Positions 24,306 to 35,499 of a DNA stretch of 64,000 bases are shown piece after piece. The position numbers and the translations under genes were made by a program. The DNA is taken from the NCBI GenBank assembly GCA_963920635.1, contig OY987299.1:120405373-120469372 (forward strand). The letters are read 5' to 3'. How positions within the stretch are numbered: position 1 is the stretch's first letter; the number at the start of each line of letters is the position of its first letter. The notes below the pieces were generated by a model, which worked only from the letters and a program-made list of their open reading frames with translations, was not told the DNA's origin and searched no databases. The DNA comes from Pseudeuparius sepicola (lineage: Eukaryota; Arthropoda; Insecta; Coleoptera; Anthribidae).

Positions 24306-25067
24306 ATCACAGTCAAAGTATATTATTGTGTTTGCTCAAAACTGAGGTTATTGATTAGCAAATTCAAATTCCTGCGAAAACTTGTTAACAAGCCCCACCT
24401 AAATGTATTATACCATAGTTTTGTTCAGTCTCATACCTTCACGGCCGAACAACTGTTTGAGAAGATAAACACTTTTGAAAATATATAACTATATACTTTA
24501 GAAAACTGTCCATATTCTATTTCAAAAATAAAATGTACCCAGCTTGCGTCGAATTTACCATACCCAGGACAAAACCTGTGAATAGAAGGCTGCCCACGCC
24601 CCACTTTCGCTCGATCAGCTAATAGCCGCGGGCTACTATAGTGCTCATTTTCTGCCCTTATGACACAATACACTATTAAATTACGTCCTGTCATCTGTCA
24701 CTAAAAGTAGATACGTATACCGCTCCTGTTGCTATGAATATATAACAGCATAGTTATTTTTCTAATTTTCATAATAATTACTAAGCAGATGTTTTAAATG
24801 AAACTTTCTCGTTTTGTCCACAACACTGAAAACACTGTCTGGCGAAAATTTATGGACTACCGTCCTACATGGTGTCCCAGAAAAAAATGCCAAAGTTTTA
24901 ACCACGTATTTAACTTTTTCTACCCTGTATGTTTTCCTATTGCCTTGGCATTTTTAGTTTCAGAGAGATTAAAAAAATATACTTATTTATTTATTTGCGA
25001 ACTTTAATACTCTGTAACTTCGTTAGGGAGCCCCAACGACATTAAGTTTATAGTCCAAGAGTCGGCC
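24306..25067. other. Intronic, no gene seen
   Basis: An isolated mariner-type end (CTACCCTGTATG) lies at 24920 following GTGTCCCAGAAAAAAATGCC; no partner is clear. The short open frame at 24431-24694 has no domain. Confidence 0.45.
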
Positions 25068-26240
25068 GCATGATTTCAACTCTCATAAGCTTATATTATG
25101 TACAATGTAGAGAACAGGCACCTATATTTCTTTACTTGAAGCGAGTATAGGTTGCCTCAGATAATATGGGCCCAATCATTGTCATTTAAAGAAATAATTT
25201 TTAATTTTTAATAGGTACAACCCGTCCCACGAACATATTTACTACTTTGTCGCAAAAGTCTTTTGACAAATTCGAAAAGTGCCGTTCTAAAAATCGAAGA
25301 AGATGGTAAATTTCTTAATTGGGTCTTGTACTTTCCTCCAGTACTAAAAGAAACCTCGAAATCCGATATTTAACCAAATTTTTCGACTCCCGATTTTCAA
25401 GTTTCGAGAAACGGGACGGCTGTAGAATTAGCGAAATTATCGGGAAATCCTGAGCAACTGCTCTTATAAATTGCGTGTTATTTCAAATTTTTTTAATTTT
25501 TCGGGGGCACCGGAAACATCTGCACCTCACCTGAAGACTTGAGGGAAGCTTTAAAAATTCCGACTCCAGAGCCCCAAGCCGAAATAACTTAGCTGTAGTT
25601 CGGCGAAAAAGGGCAATTTCTGACAGTTTACAGACTTTGGCTTTTAGGTGACGGAAAATGCCGGCCAATCAGGTAAAAAAGATGCGTCCCACCTGTGTTG
25701 GTCGTTTTTTTCGCCGAAAATACTTAATAACTCGAAAACGAAAAATAATTTACCTGAAAAAGTTTCTTTAAATATGTTGACCCGTTCTCCGGCCATCTCT
25801 CCGTACCGTCAGATCTCCCGAAAAGACGCGTTTGAAAATTTTTTTTCCTGTGCATCAAGCGGTATATTATGGCACTGGCTGTATAGCGGAACTTCGCACA
25901 CAACTCGCGTCCCCGAGGTCCAGGCTTGCCCCCGTCTTTCGCGCCGTATTTAACAGCGGAGGATTTTCGGGGCGCCGAAAATACGCCTATCGGATTTCTA
26001 AAGGACCAAAGGATCCTTTTTTATTGTTGCTCCATGGGCCTTCTTTCCGATGGTACCTATTTTGTTCTATAATCTTATCAGAGTAGATTGGCCTAAAAGT
26101 TGACCGCAATTTCTTTAAATAACAATGATCGGGCCCATATAAATTGAGGCAACTTACTAGCTTCAAGTAAAGAAATATACTCTGTACATTTTACACAACA
26201 TCTTATTCTATAAGCTTATGAGAGTTGAAATCATGCAGCA
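25068..26240. mobile_element. Foldback element with unique core
   Basis: Left arm (25068-25210, with ATGATTTCAACTCTCATAAG) is inverted at 26110-26240. The 900-bp core is moderately GC-rich and single-copy in this window, with open frames (25483-25668, 25648-25953, 25832-26086) that I cannot assign. Class unknown; the arms could mobilise an unrelated core. Confidence 0.65.
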
Positions 26241-26299
26241 GGCTCTCGTACCATTATAAGAGAAGGTGGCGTTATTTTTCAAAATTATATTTCCTCTCA

Positions 26300-26560
26300 A
26301 AGTTGTCAATTTAAAACTGAAACGCCCCGTATATCCAAAGCACTCGGCGTCGGTCCATTTCCGGGCGCGACTCGGGCCGCCGCTCCGGGGGCCCTCTCTC
26401 TCTCCAGCGACGACGGTTCGGCCCACTGCGACCTTCGCGGTCACACCAAAACAATCGAAAACTGAAAACGCGGCCTGCTAGATGCGGAATCGTCGCGTCG
26501 CGTGCCGCTCATCGGGTTTCGTGGGATCACGTTCCGACGTGCAGAAGTAATAAGTAATTC
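26300..26560. promoter_or_regulatory. GC-rich intronic single-copy block
   Basis: CpG-rich, non-repetitive sequence directly beside the foldback at 25068-26240. Frames on both strands show no domain. It could be an intronic enhancer or an alternative first exon; neither is shown by sequence alone. Confidence 0.3.
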
Positions 26561-27488
26561 GAGTAGGCATCCAAAGATTCGGGGATAAGTAGTGTTGTCG
26601 GTGCAGTGAGAAATGTTGCGCAGACAATTTGATAAGTTTGAGAATGGTCGTGGTGGTTGCTGCCATAATGGTTGTTTTGATTAATTTTATGGGGTAAGTA
26701 CGATGCAAAGTTAATGTCTCATAATTTTGGGTAGGTCCCATTAGATGCGTGCAGATTTTTAGCCTATTGTAAATATTACTTTCACGGTCATTAAACATCG
26801 GGGAATATTTTTGGAATGTGCGGTATAAATAAATTGAAGATTTTCACAATATAATGTAATATTTCTTATATGATTTGATATTGATCATCTTATAAAGAAA
26901 CTCTCAGTTTCTTTCTATTTTTATTTCAAAGACTACAAGTTAGTCTTGGCAAAAGTCTCATTCAGTCACCATTCCCTTCTTCTCTTTTTTATGCAGGTAT
27001 AATATTCCTAATTCCGAGAGAATTTACCCATCTTCCATCTCTGAGATGACTAACATCAAACTTTGATTTTAAACAACAATGGGAAACTAAATTTGAAACT
27101 TATCCCAAGTTAAAACTTTTGAACACAAATTTTAGAGGCTAGTAGTTACTTTCTGTAATAAGCATCTAATCTTAGTTTTATACAACAGTGTGTCCCCGTT
27201 TCCTGGTCAACATTCTAGACATCTATAAAGAGCTGAGAAAAATTCGGCATTAATATTTTTTTTTATATTGAGCCAAGGAAAAATATCTCACAGATACTAA
27301 TATACTATTCCGATTGGTTAGCTATAATTTTTTTAAATGGTCAATTTTCAGAATGTTATATTTTGGATTTTTAAATTGAATTGGTAATTTTGTCCTCTGT
27401 TTACTGTCAAACATTAAGAAAACGTTATTAGCAATAATATTACTTTCGAAAAATCACCTTGCAAATTATGAAGAAACTAAGTAAAGTG
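26561..27488. other. Intronic AT-rich, no gene seen
   Basis: No bounded repeat or coding region is supported. Confidence 0.45.
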
Positions 27489-27975
27489 TAAAGTGCCCTT
27501 TTTGTAGGTTTTACGACAAAATGTCATTAAGGAATTTTGTTCAGAATGAAAAATGAGTACGATTGCGAAGTTTTGAAAGTCTAGGCCTACTTTGATTTTT
27601 TGGGATTTTCCCGCTTTTTTAGAAACGTGCATTTTGTGTAGTTTTTCACATCAAAATGTTATTAAGAAAACTTGTTCACAATGAAAAACTGGATAGGTGT
27701 GAAAAATTCCAACAGCCTAGGTGTACTTTGATTTTGTGCGTTTTTTAGAAGAAAAAAAATAGGCTTTTGAAATTGTTCACACCTATCCAGTTTTTCATTG
27801 TCAACAAGTTTTCTTAATAACTTTTTGATGTGAAACTTTTCTAAAAAAAAAGTGGGAAAAATGCCAAAAAGTATAGACCTAGACTTTCGAAATTTCGCAA
27901 TCTTACTCATTTTTCATTTCTGAACAAGTTTCCTTAATAATATTTTGCCGTAAAACCTACAAAAAAGGCACTTTA
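27489..27975. mobile_element. Palindromic foldback (TAAAGTGCC family)
   Basis: Inverted ends TAAAGTGCCCTTTTTGTAGG and CCTACAAAAAAGGCACTTTA. A second, inner palindrome spans about 27650-27850 (GTTCACACCTATCCAG). The same family occurs inside 617-1785 and at 54100-54300, and in degraded form at 18600 and 37070. Confidence 0.8.
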
Positions 27976-28610
27976 CTGAGGAGATCCCTAGAAGCTCAAA
28001 TTTCAACTCGAATTTTTTTGTTATTTATTTATTTTAATTTTGTTTATATAATTTTTATTTAAAATAAAAAAAATGTTTTTTTTTTATTTTTTGATATAAT
28101 TTTTTTGTGATATTGCCAGAAAATTTTCTTGATAAATTTACTATCAAGCACTATTTTTCCCATATGCAAGATCACTCGTACAAATTGGCCTTTCATTTTC
28201 GGGTAAAATTCCGGCAGATTTGAAATTCAGAATTTTTAAAAAATTAAAAGTTGTGTTTTTCAAAGTTTAGAGAAAAGAGGCAAGTGACATTATATGCGGA
28301 TGAGTTTTAAATCTGCAGGTCAAGTGACTTTATCTCTCCTGTCATGATGTATAACTGACGGAAAATGAAAGCCTATACTTCATAAATGACTGATAAACCA
28401 CTGAAAATTTGTTTGCCTTATATTATTTAAAAAAAACACAATGTTCAGTATGCCATCTCTGATCGTTTTCAAGTGAAAATGAGAATACAACGAGAATTAA
28501 GATCTTATAGGGTAATCAAATCACCTTAATGTGAAGGCCCCAACGTAGGTATATAGCCGCACTATTTCCTTTTGTTGGGTGAGAGGCCGCTAAATGTTGG
28601 GAATCCGACA
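27976..28610. other. Intronic AT-rich, no gene seen
   Basis: Very AT-rich around 28010-28110. No gene. Confidence 0.45.
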
Positions 28611-28996
28611 CTAAAGTCTATCCAAGTTACAGCGGCAGTAGATATAAACAAAGTCACATGACCACATTGCGATCAATTACCAGGGTCTGACTAATATGAG
28701 ATTCCCATTGGCTTGTAATTCTGAACTAATTCTTTTAGAAGTTCTAAAAATTGTGTTTTTACCTTTCGTGGATCTTTATAAATTTCCTTAAATTAAGTAG
28801 CAAAATAAATTTACAGAATAGACTGCTCGCGATCCGATCTAAAATATGCGGGAAACTCGTCTGATGGAAGAGCCGGCCCTGCATTCTGCTCGCCGCGTAA
28901 ACACTTGACATTTTATGACGGCCAGACCAATAAGAGAATAGCTCACGTGGTGGCCAATGTTTTGATCCACTACCTCTGTAACTTGGATAGACTTTA
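28611..28996. repeat. Inverted repeat of about 385 bp
   Basis: AAAGTCTATCCAAGTTACAG at 28612 is inverted as CTGTAACTTGGATAGACTTT at 28976-28995. Inner GTGG/CCAC symmetry is weaker. Probably a small foldback MITE; no target duplication is identified. Confidence 0.6.
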
Positions 28997-29028
28997 GGTT
29001 GACTGAATGCTAGTTCGGTGTCAATATA

Positions 29029-30260
29029 CAGGGTGTAACTGAACTGATGGTCATAAATGAAACCACGTATTCTTGGAGTCAAAATAAGGGCACTTCTTCA
29101 TATATTTTTTTCTCCTACGGGCCATAGTTTTTTTTATACAGAGCGTAGAAATTTAGAGAAAAATACACATATTTCTTAGTATCTCTAGAAGTATACGAAA
29201 TATTTTCTTCAAACTTGGCGTGTCACATGAGCGGATGATCTGTTAAATTTAAGGTTAATATGAAGCTTCTGAGGCCTCCAGTTGCGGAGATACAGAGTGT
29301 TATTAAAATAAATTAGTTCAGAAAAATATGAATACCCTGTATAATCGCATTTTTAAATTTGTTTTAAATGGCAAATTCAATGATTAACAAAAAGTATCTC
29401 TTAGTATTTATTCATATTCTTAGCCGTTTCTTAATTATTTTCAAAAATGCTGCAATAAACAAAGTCATTTTAAGAATAAATCTAATAATCTGTGGATGTC
29501 AATTAATCTTGGCATTATTTGAATCATTTGGCTGCCAACTTTGCACTTTAGTATCAATATTTTGAAAAATGATATTTTCATTCGAAGAATTAACTGATAT
29601 GCACTTTTGCTATATGGACTTGCCGATGGCAATAATAAACATGCGGAAACGCATATAGTTGCGTGTATTGAAAGAGACGGCGGTCATTTCGAACATTTAA
29701 TAATTTAATTTTCTAATAGCATTACGTTTCTTTTATTATCTTTTTGCTTTTGTATTTTGTTAAATAAAGTTTAATTGACATCCACAAATTGCTAGATTTA
29801 TTCTTAAAGTGACTCTATTGTTCATTGCAGCGTTGCCGTTTTTTGAACATAATTAAGAAACGGCTGCGAATATGAAAAAATACTAAGAGATACTTTTTGT
29901 TAACTATTCTATTCACCACTCAATACAAATTAAAAAAATGCGATTAAACAGGGTATTCATATTTTTTTGAACCAATTAATTTTAATAACACCCTGTATCT
30001 CCGCAACTGGGAGCCTCAGAAGCTTCATGTCAACCTTAAGTTTGACGGCTCATCTGCTCATGTGACACGCCAAGTTTGAAGAATATATCTCGTATACTTC
30101 TAGAGATACTAAGAAATATGTGTATTTTTCTCCAAACTTCTACGCTCTGTATAAAAAAAAACTATGGCCCGTAGGAGAAAAAAATATATGAAGAAGTACC
30201 CTTATTTTGATTCCAAGAATACGTGGTTTCATTTTTGACCAGCAGTTCAGTTACACCCTG
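29029..30260. mobile_element. Palindromic Tc1/mariner-type foldback
   Basis: Ends CAGGGTGTAACTGAACTG / CAGTTCAGTTACACCCTG-like are flanked by TA (29027-29028, 30261-30262). Arms of about 600 bp meet near 29640. An inner CCCTGTATAATCGCA appears at 29336 and its mirror near 29950, so one foldback may itself contain the ends of another. It abuts a Penelope-like coding relic and may have inserted into it. Confidence 0.87.
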
Positions 30261-30279
30261 TATACTGCTTCCTCTTGTA

Positions 30280-30640
30280 CCACTGAGGCTTCCTGTTAAG
30301 AATTTTGGCTTCTGACCACTGGATGTGATGGTGGTTGCTCCATAGACATTGACATGCTCCGCAATTCCTGCCTTGGTTGTCTCACATCTTTGAGTATGTC
30401 TTTGATGTTCCTGTAGCCTTGAGATGTCTTCGTTGCTCCCACGTATACACTTCCACCACAATGACAGGGAACTTCGTATCTAAACACTCATTTTTTATTG
30501 AAATTGTTGTTGGACTTTGTTTTAGTGGGTGGCGGCTTTTAAGATGTTTGTATATGTTGTGTTGGTAGGCGATTGTGCGTATCGAAACTCCTTTGACGTA
30601 CGATATGCAAAATTGTTATGCCGACAACAAAGTTTTTCTC
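30280..30640 (-). pseudogene. Penelope-like element, GIY-YIG endonuclease fragment
   Basis: On the minus strand the frame around 30296-30487 gives YEVPCHCGGSVYVGATKTS, which matches the start of the Penelope-type GIY-YIG nuclease domain (Tyr-x-x-x-C-x-C-G, then VYxG). A neighbouring frame continues with AGIAEHVNVYG, the AEHxxxxG block of the same domain, so at least one frameshift lies between them. Upstream (to about 30640) a third frame gives GVSIRTIAYQHNIYK, like the linker between reverse transcriptase and nuclease. The reverse transcriptase is not visible. GIY-YIG fused to this linker is characteristic of Penelope-like retroelements. Confidence 0.72.
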
Positions 30641-32429
30641 AACATTTCACCCTGTCTATTTACAAACCTCAAACAAGTGAAAATTCGCCATCGAGCTGAA
30701 GAAGCTTAATCCTAGACATTAGCACACCTTCTGTAAGGTGATTAGACGTTTTGAAACGACTAGTTGTGTAGAAACATGATCGGGGAAATGGCGTTTCGGC
30801 TCGGGTGCGCCACATGAATCTGCGGTCAAATTGGCAATAAACGACATGCAAGGCCCATTACGATCCCGTACGTCACATTTACGCTGCGAACATTTCGCTT
30901 TTCATTTGTCTTCGCTCTTCATTTGCCACGGTGTGTGGCTGCCAACGGAGGTATGTACGATGGGGGACTAAATTAATCACCGGGTTTTTTTTGTTGAGTA
31001 TTTTTTGCAAAATAGAGTTATTTCGAAAGTACGCCAGGCCGAACTTTATAGGGACAATCAGAAAACCTAACTACGCACAGAATTGAGAGATTCTGTTCAT
31101 GTGCGCAAGCGCATGAACAGAAGATGGAGCGGCAATCAAACCAACTGTGAATTCCAAGGGAGAACTCTGGTACCTTGTTGCCGGATTGTGCATATTTTCC
31201 CCATTAATACCTATCAAATTCTCAAACCCTTTCGTCGTTTTAATAATGACAAGCCAATAAAAACTGTATCATCTAGCGTATAACGACGTCCTTTTGGTTT
31301 TTTTTACACTGTTGTGTAATTTGGCTCAATATGAAGTTATAGCTTATCTTATTTAACTTGCCCATCAAAAAATTTTCAGACTCTGTAAATTCTACAATTT
31401 GTGCCAGATATTCACTCTGACCTATTTCTTGAGAGCGATGAGTCAGCAAAGTTTTCAAATTTTGGGCTACCTGGCAAAAGTATTTCCTCTTTTGTAGGTT
31501 TACTTTCTCTTGTTTCGCATACACAATATAATTACTCTCCGCTTCTTACTACCTAGAAAATTCAAATTACTTTACAATTACGCCATTCGAATTTAGGGTG
31601 TTACGGAAATATCTACGTTTAAAAAATTGGGTCTTTGGTCTTTTGATTTCAGCTCAAAAAATCTAAAAAAAAAAACTGTAAAAGAAAAACAAATCGGTAT
31701 GATTGTATTGGTTGAGTTATAGAGGAGTTTCATTGGAAAGTTTTACATTCTTGAAGAAGAAAAATTATTTTAGCTGGCTAAAATATATTTGAATTACCTA
31801 TTGAATTGTGGAAAAAACGCTGCTAATTTTACTCAAAGGAAAATTCATTGACAAACTAAATATACTAAATTCATATGCTGGGAAAAGATTGTATATCTCA
31901 AACACTAAAATATTTTGCCATTTTATTAGCCACCACTGTTATTATTTGTATCAATCAGACGAACTTACCTGAGGGTCTTGCGTAAAACACCGCATAGACG
32001 ACCATATTATCCTCTTAAATAAAATTTTGGTAACACTATCTGATATGGACTGGAAAGCACTCGAACTGGAAAACAGATCAAATAATAATATTTCGAAAAC
32101 GACGCCAAAAATTAAAAATTCAAATTACGCCCGAACGAAAACAGTGGAATAAAATCAACAAAATCCCTAATGACGGCATATCACTGCCAACGTTTGCAAA
32201 AGTTTGGTGACTTTGGTGTTGCCAACCTTACTCAGTAAGTAACGCCCGAAGCGCCACTCGTGATCCGAGTCACGAACTAAAGAGTGCTCAGACCCTGATT
32301 GACAGTTCAATAGTTTTCTTGTCCATGGCTGACTAAAAGTTCATATGTAACTAAGATTTACTGTAATAAAAAATAGTAAAATAATGCGATGTTTCTGGAG
32401 TGTTTGGTTTTGATATTCTAATTTTTTAA
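30641..32429. other. Intronic, no gene supported
   Basis: The minus-strand frame 31273-31524 (83 residues, Gln/Glu/Lys-rich) is unrecognised and may be a relic. 30760-30960 is GC-richer and single-copy. No bounded mobile element is seen. Confidence 0.4.
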
Positions 32430-32534
32430 ATATATTTAAGTACAATAAGGATGTAAGATTAGCGAGTGTAAATGTAATAATTACAAGAAAAGGTGATAAT
32501 AACACTCAAAGTTAACAAAAAGAAAAAACTGGTA

Positions 32535-32579
32535 ACCGCATACACGTGTTTCATGCTATTTGGCAATCATCAGTACGGT
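32535..32579 (-). ncRNA. Type I hammerhead ribozyme, intact core
   Basis: On the minus strand: stem I ACCGTA pairs with TGCGGT (one G-U), core CTGATGA, stem II TGC/GCA with loop CAAATA, core GAAA, stem III formed by the self-complementary ACACGTGT, and cleavage triplet GTA. Expected cleavage falls between 32541 and 32540. Stem III has no loop, so activity would require dimers, as known for short-stem-III hammerheads in retroelements. The weak point is a T-T mismatch at the first position of stem II, where a G-C pair is usual. Confidence 0.75.
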
Positions 32580-32862
32580 GTAACATTAACCAAATCAAAA
32601 GATAGGCATGATTTGGGAAGCAACAAATGAAGTCCAGGCAGGAGCCAACAGCACATTTGAAGCTTCAGTCAGCACATCCCCTATTTTGGGGCTTGTACTA
32701 ACATCGCCGCACGGAGGGTGCTAAAGCGACATGCGTGGAAATCTTCATAACCCAAGATACAATGACAATAAGGATGTAAGATTAGCGAGTGTAAATGTAA
32801 TAATTACAAGAATAGGTGATAATGGGCAAACACTCAAAGTTAACAAAAAGAAAGAACTAGTA

Positions 32863-32907
32863 ACCGCATACACGTGTTTTATGCTATTTGGCAATCATCA
32901 GTACGGT
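32863..32907 (-). ncRNA. Hammerhead ribozyme motif, core mutated
   Basis: Same 45-nt layout as 32535-32579, but GAAA has become AAAA. The change hits an essential core G, so this copy should be inactive. It lies next to the palindrome centre. Confidence 0.65.
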
Positions 32908-32916
32908 TAATATTAC

Positions 32917-32961
32917 ACCGTACTGATGATTGCCAAATAGCATGAAACACGTGTATGCAGT
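32917..32961 (+). ncRNA. Type I hammerhead ribozyme, intact core, stem I mismatch
   Basis: CTGATGA (32923-32929), loop CAAATA, GAAA (32944-32947), stem III ACACGTGT and GTA cleavage after 32955. Stem I (ACCGTA/TGCAGT) has one C-A mismatch. The first position of stem II is T-T, as in the other copies. Confidence 0.7.
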
Positions 32962-33221
32962 TACTAGTTTTTTCTTTTCACTATCACCTTTTCTTCTAAT
33001 TATTACATTTACACTCGCTAATCTTACATTCTTATTGTCATTGTATCTTGGGTTATGAAGATTTCCACGCAGGTCGCTTTAGCAGCCTCCGTGGCGATGT
33101 TAGTACAAGCCCCAAAATAGGGGATGTGCTGACTGAAGCTTCAAATGTGTTGTTGGCTCCTGCCTGGACTTCATTTGTTGCTTCCCAAATCATGCCTATC
33201 TTTTGATTTGGTTAATGTTAC

Positions 33222-33266
33222 ACTGTACTGATGATTGCCAAATAGCATGAAACACGTGTATGCGGT
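33222..33266 (+). ncRNA. Type I hammerhead ribozyme, intact core
   Basis: CTGATGA at 33228-33234, GAAA at 33249-33252, palindromic stem III 33252-33259, cleavage expected after A33260. Stem I ACTGTA/TGCGGT keeps all six pairs, with C-to-T in the 5' strand giving a G-U wobble, so pairing survives a substitution. Confidence 0.75.
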
Positions 33267-33337
33267 TACTAGTTTTTTCTTTTTGTTAACTTTGAGTGTT
33301 TGCCCATTATCACATTTTCTTGTATATATTTAAGTAC

Positions 33338-34055
33338 ATGCGAACAAAAAATATTTTATGATACTCGGACAAAAAGTTGTTTTCCGTCCGTGTATCATAA
33401 ACTACTATTTTGATTTTTCGAGCAGAATAAACATAGACACAATTTAACCACTGAACATTGTTCTCATGTTCTTTCTCTGTGGTTTCTTTTATAGGTTATT
33501 GCTTTTGTCCCTTACAGTACCTACCTGGCGATTAGATTTGCCGGTTCTACAGCTTAATTTCATTTTTACGAGCGCAAATCTCGCGCTTAAATCTTTTAAG
33601 TGTGGCTTTTATGGACTTATATGTCATGTCCCTTCATTTCGTATTCACGCGTCACCAAGAAATTTTCTCGCTGTTATTGGAGGGTATCCAAAATGTAAAA
33701 AAGTGGACAGTAATTTTTGCAATTTAAGTAATTAGTGAAAAAATGAAAAATTCCTATGATAATTAAAAATTCCAGTGCTTTATGGAAAATGTTTTGATGA
33801 TCCACAGCCCATTTCAACTTTTATTTAAAACTCATTTGCGCACCTGGGCGCTTATTCAAATTAAACATTCTTCGTTTTTCATATCTCTCACATAAATTGT
33901 AATCTATCTCCGCATCGGTTGGAGATGGCCCTTTAAAAGGTTTATAGGTTTTCGTAATCATTTTAAAAATAGTTTCTACGATTAGGTATTGAAGGATTCA
34001 TCATTCTATAACTTTTACTTTAATCTCCGCAAGACAGGCTATTACAAAGGACATT
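33338..34055. other. Intronic, no gene seen
   Basis: An open frame at 33466-33735 (89 residues, hydrophobic start) is unrecognised. No repeat signature. Confidence 0.4.
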
Positions 34056-34064
34056 ATGTGATGG

Positions 34065-35212
34065 CGAGGCCTACGATAAAGACAGGCTATGGCGCACAAA
34101 AATCACGTGACCATCTTAGTCCGACGTTACATGTCATTTGGGCACATAACTGAAAGCGGCAGCTTGGGTTTTGAGAAGTTTTAAATGTTTAGACGTCTTA
34201 GTTTATATTTTAGAAACAAATTTGTGTTTAGTGCGCGTGTGTCCTGGCGGAGGTAAACCGCCCAGGTGTTATTATGGCCTCTGGGTAGGAGCCGTGCCGT
34301 CCAGGAGTATTGGTGCCGCTCGCGCCGACGCGTGATTGCTGTAAGTTGAATTCTCCCCCCGGAATGGACATGGACAGTGGAGCCTGAGACACAGACGGGT
34401 GAACTGCTTACGGGAGTTTAGACGGTCCGGGTGGCTGGAAGCCGTTCCCGTTGACCACGTTCGAGTTTGTGTATTTTGTATTCACCATTCACCTTGTGCG
34501 AAATAAATCAGTGTTGTAACGTACTCGAGGATTTTCGTTGTCGACCCACGCCCTGATACGGTTCCTATTCGGCCTTTCACGCTGCCGATCAACTGGGACC
34601 TCGTCAATATTTATAGTATATCTACTGAGGTGAGTTTTCATTTTTATTTCGTAAAAAATAAAATAAATACCAAATATTGGATCTCTTTATATTATATTTA
34701 TACATATTACAAAAGCCAGGAAGAAAATGTCACCATAACAACATTTGCTTTGCCCCGGGATGAAAATTTGCTCCAAAAATGGATTCGTCTAATTCCAACT
34801 GAAATTTAAGTTCTAAAAAATATATGTAGCTAACACATTTTCAAGAAAGTGAAACAATTAAAGTGGACAAATGTGTCGTGGGAGGAAAATACCTATAGAG
34901 AATATCACCTAAGCTAAAGGAAGGTGTTGTCCCAACAATTTTTGAGAATGTGCCAAAATATTTGAGTGCAGTGCCGTTTAACTCTCAGCCCAAAACAGCT
35001 GAGGCAGGTTGAAAATTTTGAAAAAACAATTAGAGAAAGCCTGGATGCACAAAACCAATAATGTAATAGATGAAAGCAAACTCGCCAAATTGTTACGAAA
35101 TTTGTTTTTTCTACTTATCTCCGAAAATGCCTTTTATTATATAGGACTAAGTTGGTCACGTGACTACGCGATTATGCGTTAGCGCCATGGCCTGTCTTTA
35201 TCGTTGGCCTCG
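34065..35212. mobile_element. MULE-like non-autonomous element, copy 1
   Basis: Terminal inverted repeat CGAGGCCTACGATAAAGACA at the left and its inverse (with one A/T change) at the right. The similarity extends, with a gap, past TCACGTGACCA to about 65 bp. A 9-bp duplication ATGTGATGG flanks it (34056-34064, 35213-35221). Nine-bp duplications with long inverted ends suggest the Mutator-like superfamily. The interior is a GC-rich half with an AATAAA in TGCGAAATAAATCAGTG (about 34500) and an AT-rich half; no transposase is recognised. Second copy at 58997-60494; a fragment at 41521-42154. Confidence 0.82.
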
Positions 35213-35499
35213 ATGTGATGGGACGTGATGTCCCGATCCGGGTCTTTGTTAATTTTTTCAATTAGGTATATTATTTACCTTAAAGCAGTTGATCTAATTA
35301 GTTATTAAAAGTTATATATGGTGGCTTTTGTTAATTTTTCAATTAGGTCTATTTGCGTTAAAGAAGTTAATCTAATCAGTTATTAAAATCTATTTCACTA
35401 GAAGATTCATGCGTGTTTCGTACGGGTTGCGTTTTGTCCCTTTTCAATTTATTTGTTTTGTACGGAATAATGGCGCTTCATTCGTCCTGACAATATCTG

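Larger units (their letters stand above)
32444..33323. mobile_element. Palindromic hammerhead-ribozyme retroelement (retrozyme / Penelope pseudo-LTR-like)
   Basis: An 880-bp element is flanked by a perfect 14-bp target duplication ATATATTTAAGTAC (32430-32443, 33324-33337). Its left arm holds two direct units (starting AATAAGGATGTAAGATTAGC at 32444 and 32769), and the right arm (32910-33323) is their inverted counterpart. Each arm contains two 45-nt hammerhead motifs about 305-328 bp apart, on the minus strand in the left arm and the plus strand in the right. No protein is encoded. A long, variable target duplication and head-to-tail plus inverted copies are typical of Penelope-like elements, known to carry hammerheads in their pseudo-LTRs; tandem hammerhead monomers of this size also describe animal retrozymes. 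Confidence 0.8.

Noticed and set aside
31273..31524. 83-residue minus-strand frame as a gene
   Set aside because: No recognised domain, no splice or promoter context; may be an unidentified transposon relic.
34190..34620. LTR-like sequence with AATAAA inside the MULE-like element
   Set aside because: No TG...CA termini with a 4-6-bp duplication could be found inside. The 9-bp duplications belong to the outer element.
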